Positions 44,764 to 55,778 of a stretch of DNA of 64,000 bases are shown one piece after another. The stretch's first letter is position 1; every line of letters starts with the position of its first letter. Source of the stretch: Isoetes taiwanensis. Its lineage: Eukaryota > Streptophyta > Lycopodiopsida > Isoetales > Isoetaceae. The notes below the pieces were generated by a model. That model worked only from the letters and a program-made list of their open reading frames with translations. It was not told where the DNA came from and ran no database searches. The DNA lies in assembly GCA_021234155.1 (NCBI GenBank), contig JAJEKV010000578.1:62001-126000 (forward strand), written 5' to 3'. Both the position numbers and the translations under genes were made by a program.

Positions 44764-46344
44764 TTATTTTGATTCTGCCACAAATTCAAGTGTGATTGGA
44801 CTGCTATCATCCAGAGATATTACTCGATTGCCACCCTTAGTAATGGAGTATTCATCCATGTGGGTATGTTGATCTAACTCTTTTTCCCGGCTTTCCCCAG
44901 GTGTAACAGGCTGGGTTTGAACTGTTCTAGCATTCTTTGGATCATTCATGATCCTTGGAGGCATCCGAGGAGTAATATTAGTGGCAGTACTATATGTCCT
45001 GCTGCTGTTGGAATAAGACTTAGTTTGAAATGTAGGGCGTGCTCCAGATCCCTGTTTTTTCAAGAAAGATACAGGCTTAATCATTTTTTGGCTGATATCA
45101 GCAAGTTTATCATTCCCAAACTTTGCTTTGAGGTCTCCTTCTGGTTCCTTTGTAAAGGCTATCGTCATTTCAAATAAAATCTTTCTGACTTCAAGATATG
45201 ACATGTATGCAAGCACAGCCGGTTTTACAGTGATATTTAGGAATTTGGTTATGCATACCATCTTTCCTATTGCAGTAGTATTTGGAAAAATTTCCTCCAT
45301 GTGGTTTAGTACAAACCATATGGCTTGATCAAACCATACAATGCCGCTCCCACAATCATCATTTTTCTTCTTTCCATATTTATGTTTCTCACACCGGCAT
45401 TTGAAATATGGACAATAGGTTCTCCAAAACCTCTTCAAGTAAAAATCATTTCTTTCTTCATTGGGAAATGCCATGTGACCTTTCTGGCATATCTGGATAC
45501 CATTGTTTTTGCTGCAAGGCAGTCCAAATGTTTCCATGTCAAATGGTATATCAGCATCCAATCGATTGAAATACTTTTCTAACTTGTGTGCAGCAACATT
45601 TGCAGCCCTGATTTCATCTTTTGTAATTCCAGCAAGTTGGATCCAAGTGTTAGTATCCATAGGAGCTAAGGCTCCAAAGTTTTGACTTCTCCATATTGCA
45701 TTATCATAAGCAGCACCATAACATTCCACAGTCTGCTCAGTAATAACAGGAAAACAAGAGGAATTGGCCAAAGTTAAATTTGGTACCTTGTCACATGTAA
45801 GTTTGATGACTTCATTGAATAAACTCTCCTCTTGTGTGTTATCAGTCTGGAATTCATCATCAATCAGATCTTTATCAGAAAATAAGCATAGGTCTTCTTT
45901 CACAGATGTGTCATCATCTTCCTCCTTACTAAAGGACCTTGGTATAATATCATTGGCATCTTCTAAAGCCATGATTCCAGCCATAAATCTTTCAGCCATC
46001 ATATCCTCTTCACAAGTCCTACTATATAAGACTGATTCCATATCATTGTAAGTATTTAGCAGAATCTCCTTACATTTGTTGAACTCAAAGTTGGTCTTCT
46101 TCATTAAGTGGTAAATTTTAAACCATGCGCTGAACCCTAAGAAAGTTACAGAAGATTTGGCTTTATGCAGCAGATTTACCTCTTTGAATAAAATGAAAGA
46201 GTGAATCTCTTTGTTCTTGATACATGCCAAAATGGTTTGTACCGCATAATTGGGGCTAAGTTTTACGTGTTCACTGTATTTGAGCAGTTTAAGCTCCTTG
46301 ATCCACTGGCAGTTCTCATCTTGCTCATTATTTAGGCACTGCAT
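44764..46344 (-). CDS. Gag-like ORF1 of the Penelope-like element, 526 aa
   Basis: An intact frame upstream of the RT on the same strand. I recognise no named family. Residues 1-130 are helix-rich. 135-180 is acidic. 215-260 holds a conserved-looking block (WRSQNFGALAPMDTNTW). 277-331 is a Cys/His cluster (C277, C286, H290, C311, C316, C318, H321, C331) that could bind zinc or RNA. 335-400 is hydrophobic and aromatic, and 430-480 is basic Ser/Thr/Arg-rich and probably disordered, as in nucleocapsid tails. Place and design suggest a nucleic-acid-binding, particle-forming protein acting with the RT. A possible splice acceptor (ATGCAG) overlaps the start, so an upstream exon in the 5' repeat is conceivable. 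Confidence 0.7.
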   Translation of the reverse strand: MQCLNNEQDENCQWIKELKLLKYSEHVKLSPNYAVQTILACIKNKEIHSFILFKEVNLLHKAKSSVTFLGFSAWFKIYHLMKKTNFEFNKCKEILLNTYNDMESVLYSRTCEEDMMAERFMAGIMALEDANDIIPRSFSKEEDDDTSVKEDLCLFSDKDLIDDEFQTDNTQEESLFNEVIKLTCDKVPNLTLANSSCFPVITEQTVECYGAAYDNAIWRSQNFGALAPMDTNTWIQLAGITKDEIRAANVAAHKLEKYFNRLDADIPFDMETFGLPCSKNNGIQICQKGHMAFPNEERNDFYLKRFWRTYCPYFKCRCEKHKYGKKKNDDCGSGIVWFDQAIWFVLNHMEEIFPNTTAIGKMVCITKFLNITVKPAVLAYMSYLEVRKILFEMTIAFTKEPEGDLKAKFGNDKLADISQKMIKPVSFLKKQGSGARPTFQTKSYSNSSRTYSTATNITPRMPPRIMNDPKNARTVQTQPVTPGESREKELDQHTHMDEYSITKGGNRVISLDDSSPITLEFVAESK

Positions 46345-46438
46345 TGCACCATCATAAATTTGTTAGTCAAAGTTTCACACCTGAAATCTGTTAACCAGAA
46401 TCAATGTCACTGGTAAAACCAATGAGTTGGAAAGAATA

Positions 46439-48479
46439 AAAAAACCCTTTACATCTACTCTGGACCTTTATGGGGACCATCCTAGACGTTTAACATTAAA
46501 GATCCAAAGACCAATAATGCTACAATTTGCAACCTCATACATATACAGGTGTCCTATATCTATGAGCACAGATCTGGTTACAAGAATGTTTAAATATTCC
46601 AGATATATTCCATATAAGCATATACTTTTTACAAAACGGTGTATTCCATAAAAGCAAATACATTTTACCAAAAGATGTACTCCATATAAGCAAATACATT
46701 TTACATTTTTCTCTAGTTACTAAAAAATGTAAGACAACTGAATTTTACTTTTTAACAGTAGTAAACTGGAGTTTCAAACCGTGTACTGCAAGTAGAATAC
46801 AACTTGCATCATATTTACTGTTTTGAGGAAGTTTCATCCAGAAATTTTGCATAGACATATCAATTGAAAGTATACATTGCAGGGAGCAGAAATTCCTGTT
46901 ACCTGCACCACAACGAACAAAAACAAGCGTTAATACGGTTGCAATTGAACATGGTAAGGTGTGTCGTGAAGAATTACGGGTTTATAGCCCTTCACCCTGC
47001 TTGTAAACCACAAACAGTTATCAAGGCATAAATATACACATTTAACAATGCTAGACTATGCTCCAAAAGCCTAGAATGTTAAATTAATTAATCTTTGTTA
47101 TTCCCTGGCTACCTGGAATCACAAAAGATAAGTACATAATTATTCTATCATTCTATGACCATAATAGTTAGATCTGTAGCCATTAGACCTGCAGCAGCCT
47201 TATTATTTTAGCTTATGACCTCCAATACTGCTCCTGGAAGATCAGTTCTATGCAAGTTTCTTAAATCCTTTCCTTATTGTCATTATTTCTATTTCTGTCC
47301 ATAACCTAGAAGATTATTGCTACCAGGCCAGTTCTAAGTCAAGGCTTGTAATAAAATATGTATCTCAGTCTTGACCAAACCATTACAATCAGATCTGCAA
47401 TAATGTACATTATTTGACTGAATTACCACTTAAATTTGTAGCTAGTAAATCATGAGCATCTATTATACTTCAGCCCTGACCCCTAGTTATGTGCATGGAA
47501 GATCTATTGTAAGCTATTTCCATAAGTCCTATCCATATTATAAATATTTGTATCCCAGTCTCTCATGTAGACAAACACAACAAGCAGACCTGTTTCCAGC
47601 CTAGGCATGCATCAAAAAGCATAGGTCTGTCCTAGCTCAAGCAAGCATTATTAGATCTACAAGTATTACTCTAAATTATTAGATCCAATAGTAGAATTCT
47701 ATAATAATACTGCATTACACTTTCAGATCCTAGAATCCATGTAATCCCAAACCTGGTTAGTTCGAATTGGCATGCAGGCCTGAGGATTCGCCTCCATAAT
47801 GGCTTTGGCTTTGGTATTTGCCATATCAAGTTGCTTGCTAAATCCAGCTTCATCCATATTATTGTTGGTGTTCATGACACTTGCTTGAGTCCCCTGCGGA
47901 TCGTCGCCGCTCTACATTCTCAGATAATCGTCTCCATGAATTTCTCCACCTTCAGCAGTAGGTGGAAGCACAGGAGCCATTTCTTTCTCCTTGCTGCTGC
48001 TTGCAATCAGTGCAGGCTTATGAAACTGAAAAACCTTCAATCTTTTGGCCATGCTTTTCTTCTCCTCCTGCAACTTCCTTCTGGTGACCATATTGAGATC
48101 ACCCTTTCTTCTGCCCATGCATGCCCTAAACTAATCAGAGCTTACGCAAGCATCTTCATGCCATAGCAAATCTTAGAGCTCGGTATCAAAAACAACCTCC
48201 TTATATGGTAGTTTCGGGTTAAGATCAGTCCTTACCTGGGAGGACATTACACCCGAAGGTGTTCCGGTCGTCAGGTCCAGCCTATTCCACGATGTTGGTT
48301 TAGGGTTTGTTTCAATTTTGTTACATATTTAGATCATTTAATTTTAATACTAACACATAGTTCCTAGTTTCCCAACAATGCACGTGCATGTTAAAGTTCC
48401 ATGGACTTACCCATAGGTTATTACTTAACCCATTTATTCCATTGCACTGATCTTATTACCATGCTTAACATAATAAAAA
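46439..48479 (-). repeat. Right terminal direct repeat (5' pseudo-LTR)
   Basis: The 5' copy in transcription order. Its version of the basic ORF (48118-47912, MGRRKGDLNMVTRRKL) is cut to 68 codons by a scrambled patch near 47898-47935. A consensus splice donor CAG/GTAAGG lies at about 48235 on the minus strand, just after a C(UUCG)G-capped hairpin, so the repeat probably provides the promoter and a spliced leader. Confidence 0.9.
48242..48285 (-). ncRNA. Candidate structured RNA element in the 5' pseudo-LTR
   Basis: On the minus strand GGAC-CTGACGA is followed by ACACC-TTCG-GGTGT and then GTCC. That gives an outer GGAC/GTCC stem enclosing a CUGANGA word and a 5-bp hairpin with the very stable cUUCGg loop. 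The same sequence is in the left repeat (about 42087-42130). Penelope-like pseudo-LTRs are known to carry hammerhead ribozymes. Here CUGANGA is present, but the expected stem II and GAAA are not recognisable, so it is only a candidate. Confidence 0.3.
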
Positions 48480-48713
48480 AAAAACAAAAAAACAAAATTG
48501 ACCAAAAGCAAGCCAGTTTCTATCGTATATCACCCTTTGTGTATCCTATGAGACGTTGCACAAGTAGCCAATTCCACCATGTTCAACTTTGAAGCACTCA
48601 TATTCCTTTTCTATATGTAATTGCATTTTTATATTTCTAGATACTCCACATTGCAATATGCTCGGAATGTTAACAAAAGCATTATTACCCCTTGGTAAGT
48701 GGTAGATAGAGTT

Positions 48714-48870
48714 CTAGAAATCTAACCTGAATCCAACTTGATGCATAATGTCTTTCAGCCACAGCAAAAAAGGAATGATTCTTGGGCACTTGAAGATGTG
48801 ATTGACAGATTCAGGGGCATCTTTGCACATATTACAGATGTTGCTAAAATTTGGATCATTGAGGAAGCAC
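48714..48870 (-). pseudogene. LINE C-terminal zinc-finger (zf-RVT) fragment
   Basis: The minus strand reads CNMCKDAPESVNHIFKCPRI then FLLWLKDIMHQVGF, the C-x2-C...H-x4-C pattern at the C-terminus of L1-type plant LINEs. Only this fragment remains. Confidence 0.55.
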
Positions 48871-49030
48871 TTAAAGAATGAGAATGAGAGTGATTTTTTA
48901 TCATCCACTGAGACCAATCGGCCTATGGGACCCAGGAAGGAGCGCAGCAAACTTATTATTGTCCAGGTTAAGCCCACCCCCCCAAACACAAAGGGTTTTC
49001 GAGGGAAAAACCGTGGTAGTAATAAGAATG
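48870..49030 (-). repeat. Retroposon 3'-end family, copy 2
   Basis: A (GAGAAT)-like run at 48874-48890 is followed by GATTTTTTATCATCCACTGA, CGGCCTATGGGACCC, AGGAGCGCAGCAAACTTATT and, after a C-run, GGTTTTCGAGGGAAAAACCG. It matches 53260-53370 closely and 13580-13735 loosely. Read on the minus strand the hexamer run is a 3' tail. Confidence 0.5.
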
Positions 49031-49082
49031 CTGTCAAACTGTACAAGTATACATCATCATGAAATAAATGTATATATACATG

Positions 49083-51400
49083 TCAAGTGTGTGCCCGAGG
49101 ACATAGCTGATCTCGCATGTCCATAACCTCCTGAAGGTATGATCCCAGCACCCGTACGGACGCCGTGCTCAATGTCACATGTAGCGGCTGGCCAGGCCTG
49201 ACCAACTCAGCATAGCGCGTCCGGCCTTTGATCATATGCTGGGCAACTTTGAAGAGTATGAGATTCATCCTCAATGACTCCCATTTGGCAGCATTGACAG
49301 AGCCTATCCTGGCGTGGCTCACCAATCCATCTGCCCGTCTCAATTCGAAGATGATGTGCCCCTGTGCGAATGGAGGCAATGAATCGGCGCCTTTTCATGG
49401 GCAAGTGGGTACGCATGTAGCATTGCGGGCCTCGTTCCAATGTGGGATTTATGTGGCGCTGGTAGTGTGTTGTCTTGACCTGTGCAAGGGCACTAGCATC
49501 CCAAAGCTTGCTGAGGAAGCAAGCATCAAGATATTGCCTCAAGCTATGGCGATCTGCCTCTGTTTGCACATGTATGCACCTGTGCTCCTGCACATTCCAT
49601 CTAGCCAACCATTGAGCTCTCTTTTCCCTCCAGCAGGCCTTGAGGCGTTGCGGCCCCATTGCCATGATATAAGCTAGGTTAGGGAGACGAGCATCATCCA
49701 TATTGACCACATTCTGAAAATAGACAATGTGGCGAGCAAGGGCAGCCGTCTGAAGAGGCAAGAATCCTGCAGTAGAATTTGATATGGGATTGTGGACTTC
49801 ACCCCTAGTGCTCGTACCAAGAAGGCTTTCTGCACCTGCTCCAAGTCATTCCAAGTAGCGAGGACAGGCTCGATTAAGACCTTGAACATGTGTGACTGAT
49901 GGGCCCAATCATACAACTCTGCTCTATGACTCTTGTTTTGCATTGCATATAGTGCCTTCCAGCCCGCCGTCACTCATAGCTATGGATGTGTCCCAGTGCA
50001 TAGTAGAAGGAAACTCCACTCCCAAATACTTGTATGTGGATGCTACTTCTACATTCTGCCCTCGGTAACTGAAGGAGGGGATCCTCAGCTGATATGAGGA
50101 TGAGATAAAAACCACCTTAGTCTTGGCCAGGTTGATGCGCACATCAGTCGCTTGGCAGAATGTGTCTAGGGCATCGAGATATCGTTGCATGTCTTCTGGT
50201 ATGTAAGCTAGGAGGTCCACATCATCAGCATGTATTAACTGCCTAATGATCTGGTGGAGAAGGTGAGCTCCGTCGGCCCCATTATCAGCAAGCCAGCTCT
50301 CCAATTGATCAATATAAAGCCCAAACAATGTTGGGGAGAGAGGGCATCCCTGAGGAACCCCGATACTACTATCAAATGGTTGGTTTGTCGGCTGCAACCG
50401 ACCCGAGCATCTTTCATATAGCCTAGACACTGTGTTCTGCAAATAAACAGGAACCCCCAGCTGTCGCAATCTTGCCCATAGCTTTTCCCGAGGCACAGTG
50501 TCAAACGCCTTCGCAAAATCCACGAAGCAACAATATAGATCCTGATAGTGGTTCCTGCTGTCTTCAACCAGAGTTCGCAACATGAAGATGTGGTCAATGG
50601 TTGAGTGCCAGGATCTGAACCTGCCTGGGTGAGGGCCCACACCTCTGCTGCCTCTACCCATCCCGTCAACTGCTACTCGAGAATCCCAGCAAACAGTTTT
50701 GCAAACACCGAATTGACCATGATTGTTCGATAATTAGCTGGGCAGTGCAGATCACCTGCCTTATAGATGGGAACAACTCTGCTATTGGTCCACTGCAGCG
50801 GGAAGCCTTCCTGTAATGCCTTGTTGAACAAGGCGGTCAGCACTGGTACTATGGACGGCCCTGCCCACTGAAGCAATTCTGCCTGCATACCATCCAGGTC
50901 TGGCACTTTCCCATTGGCAAGACGCTGTAAGCCTTGTTCCACGTCCGAATCTGTGATTTCCAGCACTGGGCCTTCTTGCAGGGCAATGCTGCATGTGCAC
51001 CCTGAGGATCGTATAGCTGTTGCAAGTATTGCCTCCACTGCTCGGGAGTGATGTTCCCTGTGGGCTGTACTGGCTTTCTAAGAACCCTTCGCCAGAAGGT
51101 CCTGGGGTGACGTTCTAGGAGGTAAAACATTTCCCTTTGATGCGTTGCAATGTACCTGGCTTTCTTAGCTTTAAGGAAGACGCAGTACTGTCTGATTGCA
51201 TGTGGGCATAAAGCAGGGTCTGTGACTTGGCGGAGCCAGCATTTGTGTTCCTTGCACTCTACATCAAACCATTGATTACATGGGAAGGTTGTGTTCCTGG
51301 AGGTCCGTCGCGGGCGGCTTATCCCAAAGCACCTCTCTGCTGCAATCCTAAGCACATCAGTCAGTCGGCCTGTCTGTTGCTCTAGTGTAGGATATTGCAA
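49083..51400 (-). mobile_element. LINE ORF2 relic, several frameshifts
   Basis: Minus-strand pieces in order. The linker before the RT is at 51400-50900 (FDVECKEHKCWLRQ, RHPRTFWRRVL). RT palm start is at 51038-50675 (LANGKVPDLDGMQAELLQWA, NYRTIMVNSVFAKL). RT core is at 50661-49924 (DFAKAFDTVPREKLWARL, GVPQGCPLSPTLFGLYID, LIHADDVDLL with YADD changed to HADD, TYKYLGVEF). The C-terminus is at 49973-49207, with a zinc finger CQCCQMGVIEDESHTLQSC. At least three frameshifts and a stop near 50673 make it inactive. It is the same clade as the LINE at 36258-38725 and the fragment at 62.8 kb. Confidence 0.88.
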
Positions 51401-51835
51401 TTAAAGGAAATGGCTAGGTGAAGGGACAACCAAAGCCATTAGTTGAATTTTAAGCTGAGAATAGGTTTTCCAGCAATTCCTCAAAATCTAATGAACTCAT
51501 TTGTATCAATGTTTCATTTGGAAGGTATTTTATCAAACTGGGATTGCAAATTAACTTATAGGCTTTTGGGACACTGTAGCAATTCCCACTGCCATGAGTC
51601 CAATTTGCACAATTACAAATATTGCAGGTATTAATACCATTTATACAAGATTTGATATGCTTGTAAATGGTTTTATCAACATAAGAGTAACTCAAGGTGC
51701 TTAATCTCATTCCATATTCTCCACCTATTATTAAGCCACAAAACTGCCAGAATAGAGATACCAAGCATTTTTCCACTTCCTATAGCTTTTAGGATGTTCT
51801 TCAGCAAGACAGTAAAAGTCATTTTTGCCAAAGAT

Positions 51836-52029
<194 letters not shown>

Positions 52030-52389
52030 GAACCAGTATCATTTTAAAATGATCTGTGTACAAAGATAGGAGCTACAACATTTCATTCTTTAAAAAGGTT
52101 CATCATGAGATTGGAGATATTGGGAGCCGCACAGAATGGTTGACAAACAGAGTTTGGTAGGGAATGATGGCAACTTCTTTTGCTAAAAGGATGACTTTTT
52201 TGCAACCAATGCTTAATAAAATCAACGGCTGGAGAATGATTAAGTGCTATCCAAATAAATTTAGCTCCCAGAGCTTGAGCTTGTTAGAAAAGATTTTTGC
52301 AACCTAATCCACATTGATTCTTATCATGAGCGAATTCCTTCCAATTGCGACAATGCATAGCAGACCAAATGAAATCTCTAATACATCTT

Positions 52390-53570
52390 TCAGTAAAAAT
52401 TCTTCTCAGCCATTAGAGCAATGGAGAAGTAAATATGGGTGTTAGCTATGATGGAATTAGCTACAATAATTCTACTAGCTCTAGATAAAGTTTGACTTAT
52501 GCCACTATCCTTTCTCTTAATTCTGTTAATGATACTATCCCAAGCCCCCTTGGAATTGTTAATGTCAATGGGGAGACCAAGGAGACTGATAGTTCCATTG
52601 TGATTCACAATTTTGATAACTATTAACAGATAGATCAAAATTATTCCAAAGGATGGAGCTTTTTCTAGGCTTAGATGAACTGGAAGCAATACCAAACAGG
52701 TTGGCACACTCAAAGAAATTATCAATGACCATGTTATCTGCTTTAAGCAAAATAAAAGTGTCATCTGCATAAAAGTGTTACTTGCTCACTCGAGTTTGGC
52801 ATTTGAAGGCCAGTAATTTGATTTGAGGCCTTGAGGCAGAAGATTAATCTGGCATGGATTTCAGCCACATTTAAGAAGACATGAAGAGCGAGGGGGCAAC
52901 CATGCCTAATCCCCTTTTTAGTGGGAAAGAAATCTGTAGGAGTTCCATTAATTAACAAAGAAGAATAGGTATTATTAATCAAGCCCATAATTCTTTAAAA
53001 AAATGAGGGTGGATACCAATGCAGTCCTCCAAAAAGTTCCAGTTAATACAATCATAGGCTCTCTTGAAATCTAGCTTTAGAACAAGCAATTTTATTTGAA
53101 TATCTTGTGCCAGTTTAAGGCCTCATTTGCAGCTACATAATTATCCAAGATAAACTTTTTGGGTAGGAAAGTAGATTAGTAACTAGAGATAGTTTTTTAA
53201 AGATAATTTTTAATTCTCTACAATTATTTTTGCCACAATCTTGTAAGTGGTATTGATTAAGAATGAGAATGAGAATGAGAATGATTTTTTATCGTCCACT
53301 GAGGCCAATCAGCCTATGGGACCCATAAGGAGCGCAGCAAACTTATTACTGTCCAATCACTTAGACCTCCAATCACTTAGTAATAAAATTAGTTTTTTTT
53401 TTTGGAAGAGAGAGATCGTGTTGGAAGTGTAGGCCAGATGTAATTCCATGGTATACTAGTAACCTCTGAGACATAAAATTAGGTCATGCTTCAACATATT
53501 CCAGAATTTTAAAAAGAACATAGGAGAGAAACCATTTGAACCAGGAGCTTCCCCATGTTTCATTTTGGCT
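52390..53570 (-). mobile_element. L1-type LINE reverse transcriptase relic
   Basis: On the minus strand: KHGEAPGSNGFSPMFF near 53560, KLDFKRAYDCINWNFLED near 53070, INGTPTDFFPTKKGIRHGCP near 52930, then a frameshifted 'FADD-TFILLKADNMV' segment near 52750 and LGLPIDINNSKGAWDSII near 52580. This is the RAYD..W / G.RQGCP series of plant L1 LINEs, a different clade from the 'KAFDTVP' LINEs in the window. A copy of the (GAGAAT)n retroposon family (53260-53370) sits inside it. Multiple stops and frameshifts. Confidence 0.78.
53255..53370 (-). repeat. Retroposon 3'-end family, copy 3
   Basis: A (GAGAAT)4 run, then GATTTTTTATCGTCCACTGA, CAATCAGCCTATGGGACCC and AGGAGCGCAGCAAACTTATT. Nearly identical to 48870-48950; inserted within the L1-type relic. 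Confidence 0.55.
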
Positions 53571-55380
53571 ATAGTTTTGAAATTCTCATTCTGTAGTGTA
53601 AATCAACACATCACTTCACATAGTTTGAGAGTGTTGAATAGAACTAAAGATTTGGAATTGCACATCAATCATCTGCTTAAAACAAGTTTTTTGTTGAGGA
53701 AATGAAATCTAATGGTTTGGTCATTAGAAATAAAATACCATTGTCATCCTTAACCTGAGTAATAGAACAGAAATATAAATCCGAAAAACATTGGCAACTT
53801 CATAAATCCCATAACACGTCAAAACAAAAAGTCCAATTTTTTTTGCCAACCACAATAAAAAAAAAATAGAAATTCTCTTTTTCGAAATTATAAAGAGGGC
53901 ACCTTCCGACTAAAGCCTGACCTTTACATATAGAGCTGATTCCCTCCTTCCTAGAGCCATAGACAGATCTTTCTCCAATGCCTCGTCAATCATCGCCTGA
54001 CCTTGCTTCTTTGCATTTTTCTTCCTCCCCCTTTCCTACCAAATCATGGTGATCAAATGGCTATCGAACATCTCCATTTGAATGCTCCTGATCCTGAAAG
54101 TCAGATTCATACCACGAACCATGAATGAAACAAAGGGGATTCACTTAGAAGATCTCCACAAATCACGTGCATGGCTGCGAGGGATCCAATTTTACGGTAC
54201 CTCCGTTAGTATACGTAAGGGAAAAGTACAATTGTTTTTTAAGATTTTCCTAACATGAATGGGAGGGGTTAGCCTTGGCAGGGAAGACAAAACATATCAT
54301 ACGGTGAGGGCCTGGCCACATGAAAGGCTGGATTTTTATATCTTGGATGCTTTAATTTTATAGATGCATAGCTATGTACTATACTTATTTTGAGATTAGA
54401 AAAGCTTTCATAGCACCCTTAATTTTGTTGCCAGGATTCTGTTTCTAGTTTAGAAAATGCCATTATTGAACCTTGTTAAATGGAATTTATGGTAAATCTT
54501 GTTGAATCTTGTTGCCAAGATTCTACCTTGAATTTTGTTAAATGGATTGTGTACCTCTGATATGCCGAGATTGTTAACTGAATAAACAATAAATATATTG
54601 GGATTCTTAATGCTTTAGCCAAAAAAAAAAAAAAAAAAATTAGGCCATATAAGAGGGGTTCCGTAACAAGAAGTTGACGCATAAAGTCGGGAGGGGTTAC
54701 ATATGTGGTGATATTCAAATACCGTACAATAGAGGGTGTTTAACTACAAGATAAGGTATACATGGGGCTTTTGTCCTATCCTATACATGCAAGTGGCATG
54801 TCCCTCAATAAGAAGGTGAATTCCCCGGGAATGAAACCTAAACCAGCCCAACACATGCTTCATTGAACACGTTTCATATGCCATATGATTCATTGCAAGA
54901 ATAAGCACAGACAGCTGAGTAAGATTATCACTGCATGCGTTCTCAACATATCCATGATTCAATGCTTAAGGGATTATAGATTCTTGCTAGATTTCATATT
55001 CTAAAGTAAGGGACTTTAGGTCTAATTCGCAGCCCATTGCCTTATTTTGCGATCAAGGGATGCCTTCATATAATTGTTACTTGCAAAAATTTAAAAGCGA
55101 CCACAGAGTATTAGCAAGTTTCCAGCTAAATCCGCAATCTCCGAAAGAAAATTGCTCACTTTTGAGGGAATGCTTAAGAAATCTTAGCTATATGCAAGAT
55201 CTTCGCTAGATATGAAAATCCTTGCCTCTATAAGCTGCAATCAAAAGAAGCCTCCATCCTCCTAAAGATCCTGTCAGCGGCCATCTACGAAATTTATTGA
55301 AGCGATATTGAGAACTAGGCAAAACAAAAGAAACCCCCATCCTATGCTCGTCTAATGGTTAGGTTAGGTATCTGAGGGCA
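53571..55380. other. Gene-free stretch
   Basis: No coding sequence or repeat family recognised. An A-run lies at 54620-54638. A CTCGTCTAATGGTTAGG word near 55347 resembles a tRNA D-arm but lacks a B box. Confidence 0.35.
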
Positions 55381-55504
55381 AAGTTTTTATTTGCTGGCAA
55401 TGTTGTGGCGAATGCTGCCTACATAATTCATCCAAGGATCATTACCTTTTCCTACCTAGTCAGCACGATGGTTTTTTCTACGCCTGATTTGGGTTGGGCT
55501 CCAA

Positions 55505-55778
55505 TGGAAACCTCCCCAACTTTCCCTGGAAACCTCCCCAGCTTTCCCTGGAAACCTCCCCAACTTTCCCTGGAAACCTCCCCCATTTTCCCGGAAACCT
55601 CCCCAACTTTCCCTGGAAACCTCCCCAACTTTCTCCATATTAGAAAACAGGGGAGGTTTCCGTGGAAACCTCCCCACCTTTCCGTGGAAACCTCCCCAGC
55701 TTTCTTGGATGACCTGGGGAGGTTTCCAATTTAAGAAAACAGGGGAGGTTTCCATGGAAAGGTGGGGAGGTTTCCACA
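55505..55778. repeat. GGAAACCTCCCC motif tract, both orientations
   Basis: About eight GGAAACCTCCCC units spaced by AACTTTCCCT- or AGCTTTCCCT-like spacers are followed by four reverse-complement GGGGAGGTTTCC units, with one further pair at 55914-55956. Period is about 22 bases in the first half. The inverted halves could fold back on themselves. Proline-rich frames across it are a by-product. Confidence 0.75.

Larger units (their letters stand above)
39958..48494 (-). mobile_element. Penelope-like retroelement with about 2-kb terminal direct repeats
   Basis: An 8.5-kb unit flanked by the 17-base direct repeat AAATTGACCAAAAGCAA (39941-39957 and 48495-48511), a candidate target-site duplication. 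Inside are two long, nearly identical direct repeats (about 40284-42326 and 46439-48479). Between them lie two intact minus-strand ORFs: a 526-aa gag-like protein and a 686-aa reverse transcriptase whose motifs look Penelope-like rather than LTR- or LINE-like. At the left (3') end a 326-base tail and an A-run lie outside the repeat. Penelope-like elements are known to carry such 'pseudo-LTRs' formed by tandem arrangement of partial copies, plus short tails outside them. The junction word AAAAAACCCT occurs at the start of both repeats and also just after the left repeat, as a head-to-tail junction would give. Intact ORFs and repeats differing at few sites suggest recent insertion. Confidence 0.75.

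Noticed and set aside
40284-48479. Classical LTR retrotransposon
   Set aside because: The 2-kb repeats lack TG...CA ends and a tRNA primer-binding site, there is no protease, integrase or RNase H, and the RT motifs are Penelope-like.
55345-55380. tRNA gene
   Set aside because: Only a D-arm-like CTCGTCTAATGGTTAGG; no B box, anticodon arm or acceptor pairing could be drawn.
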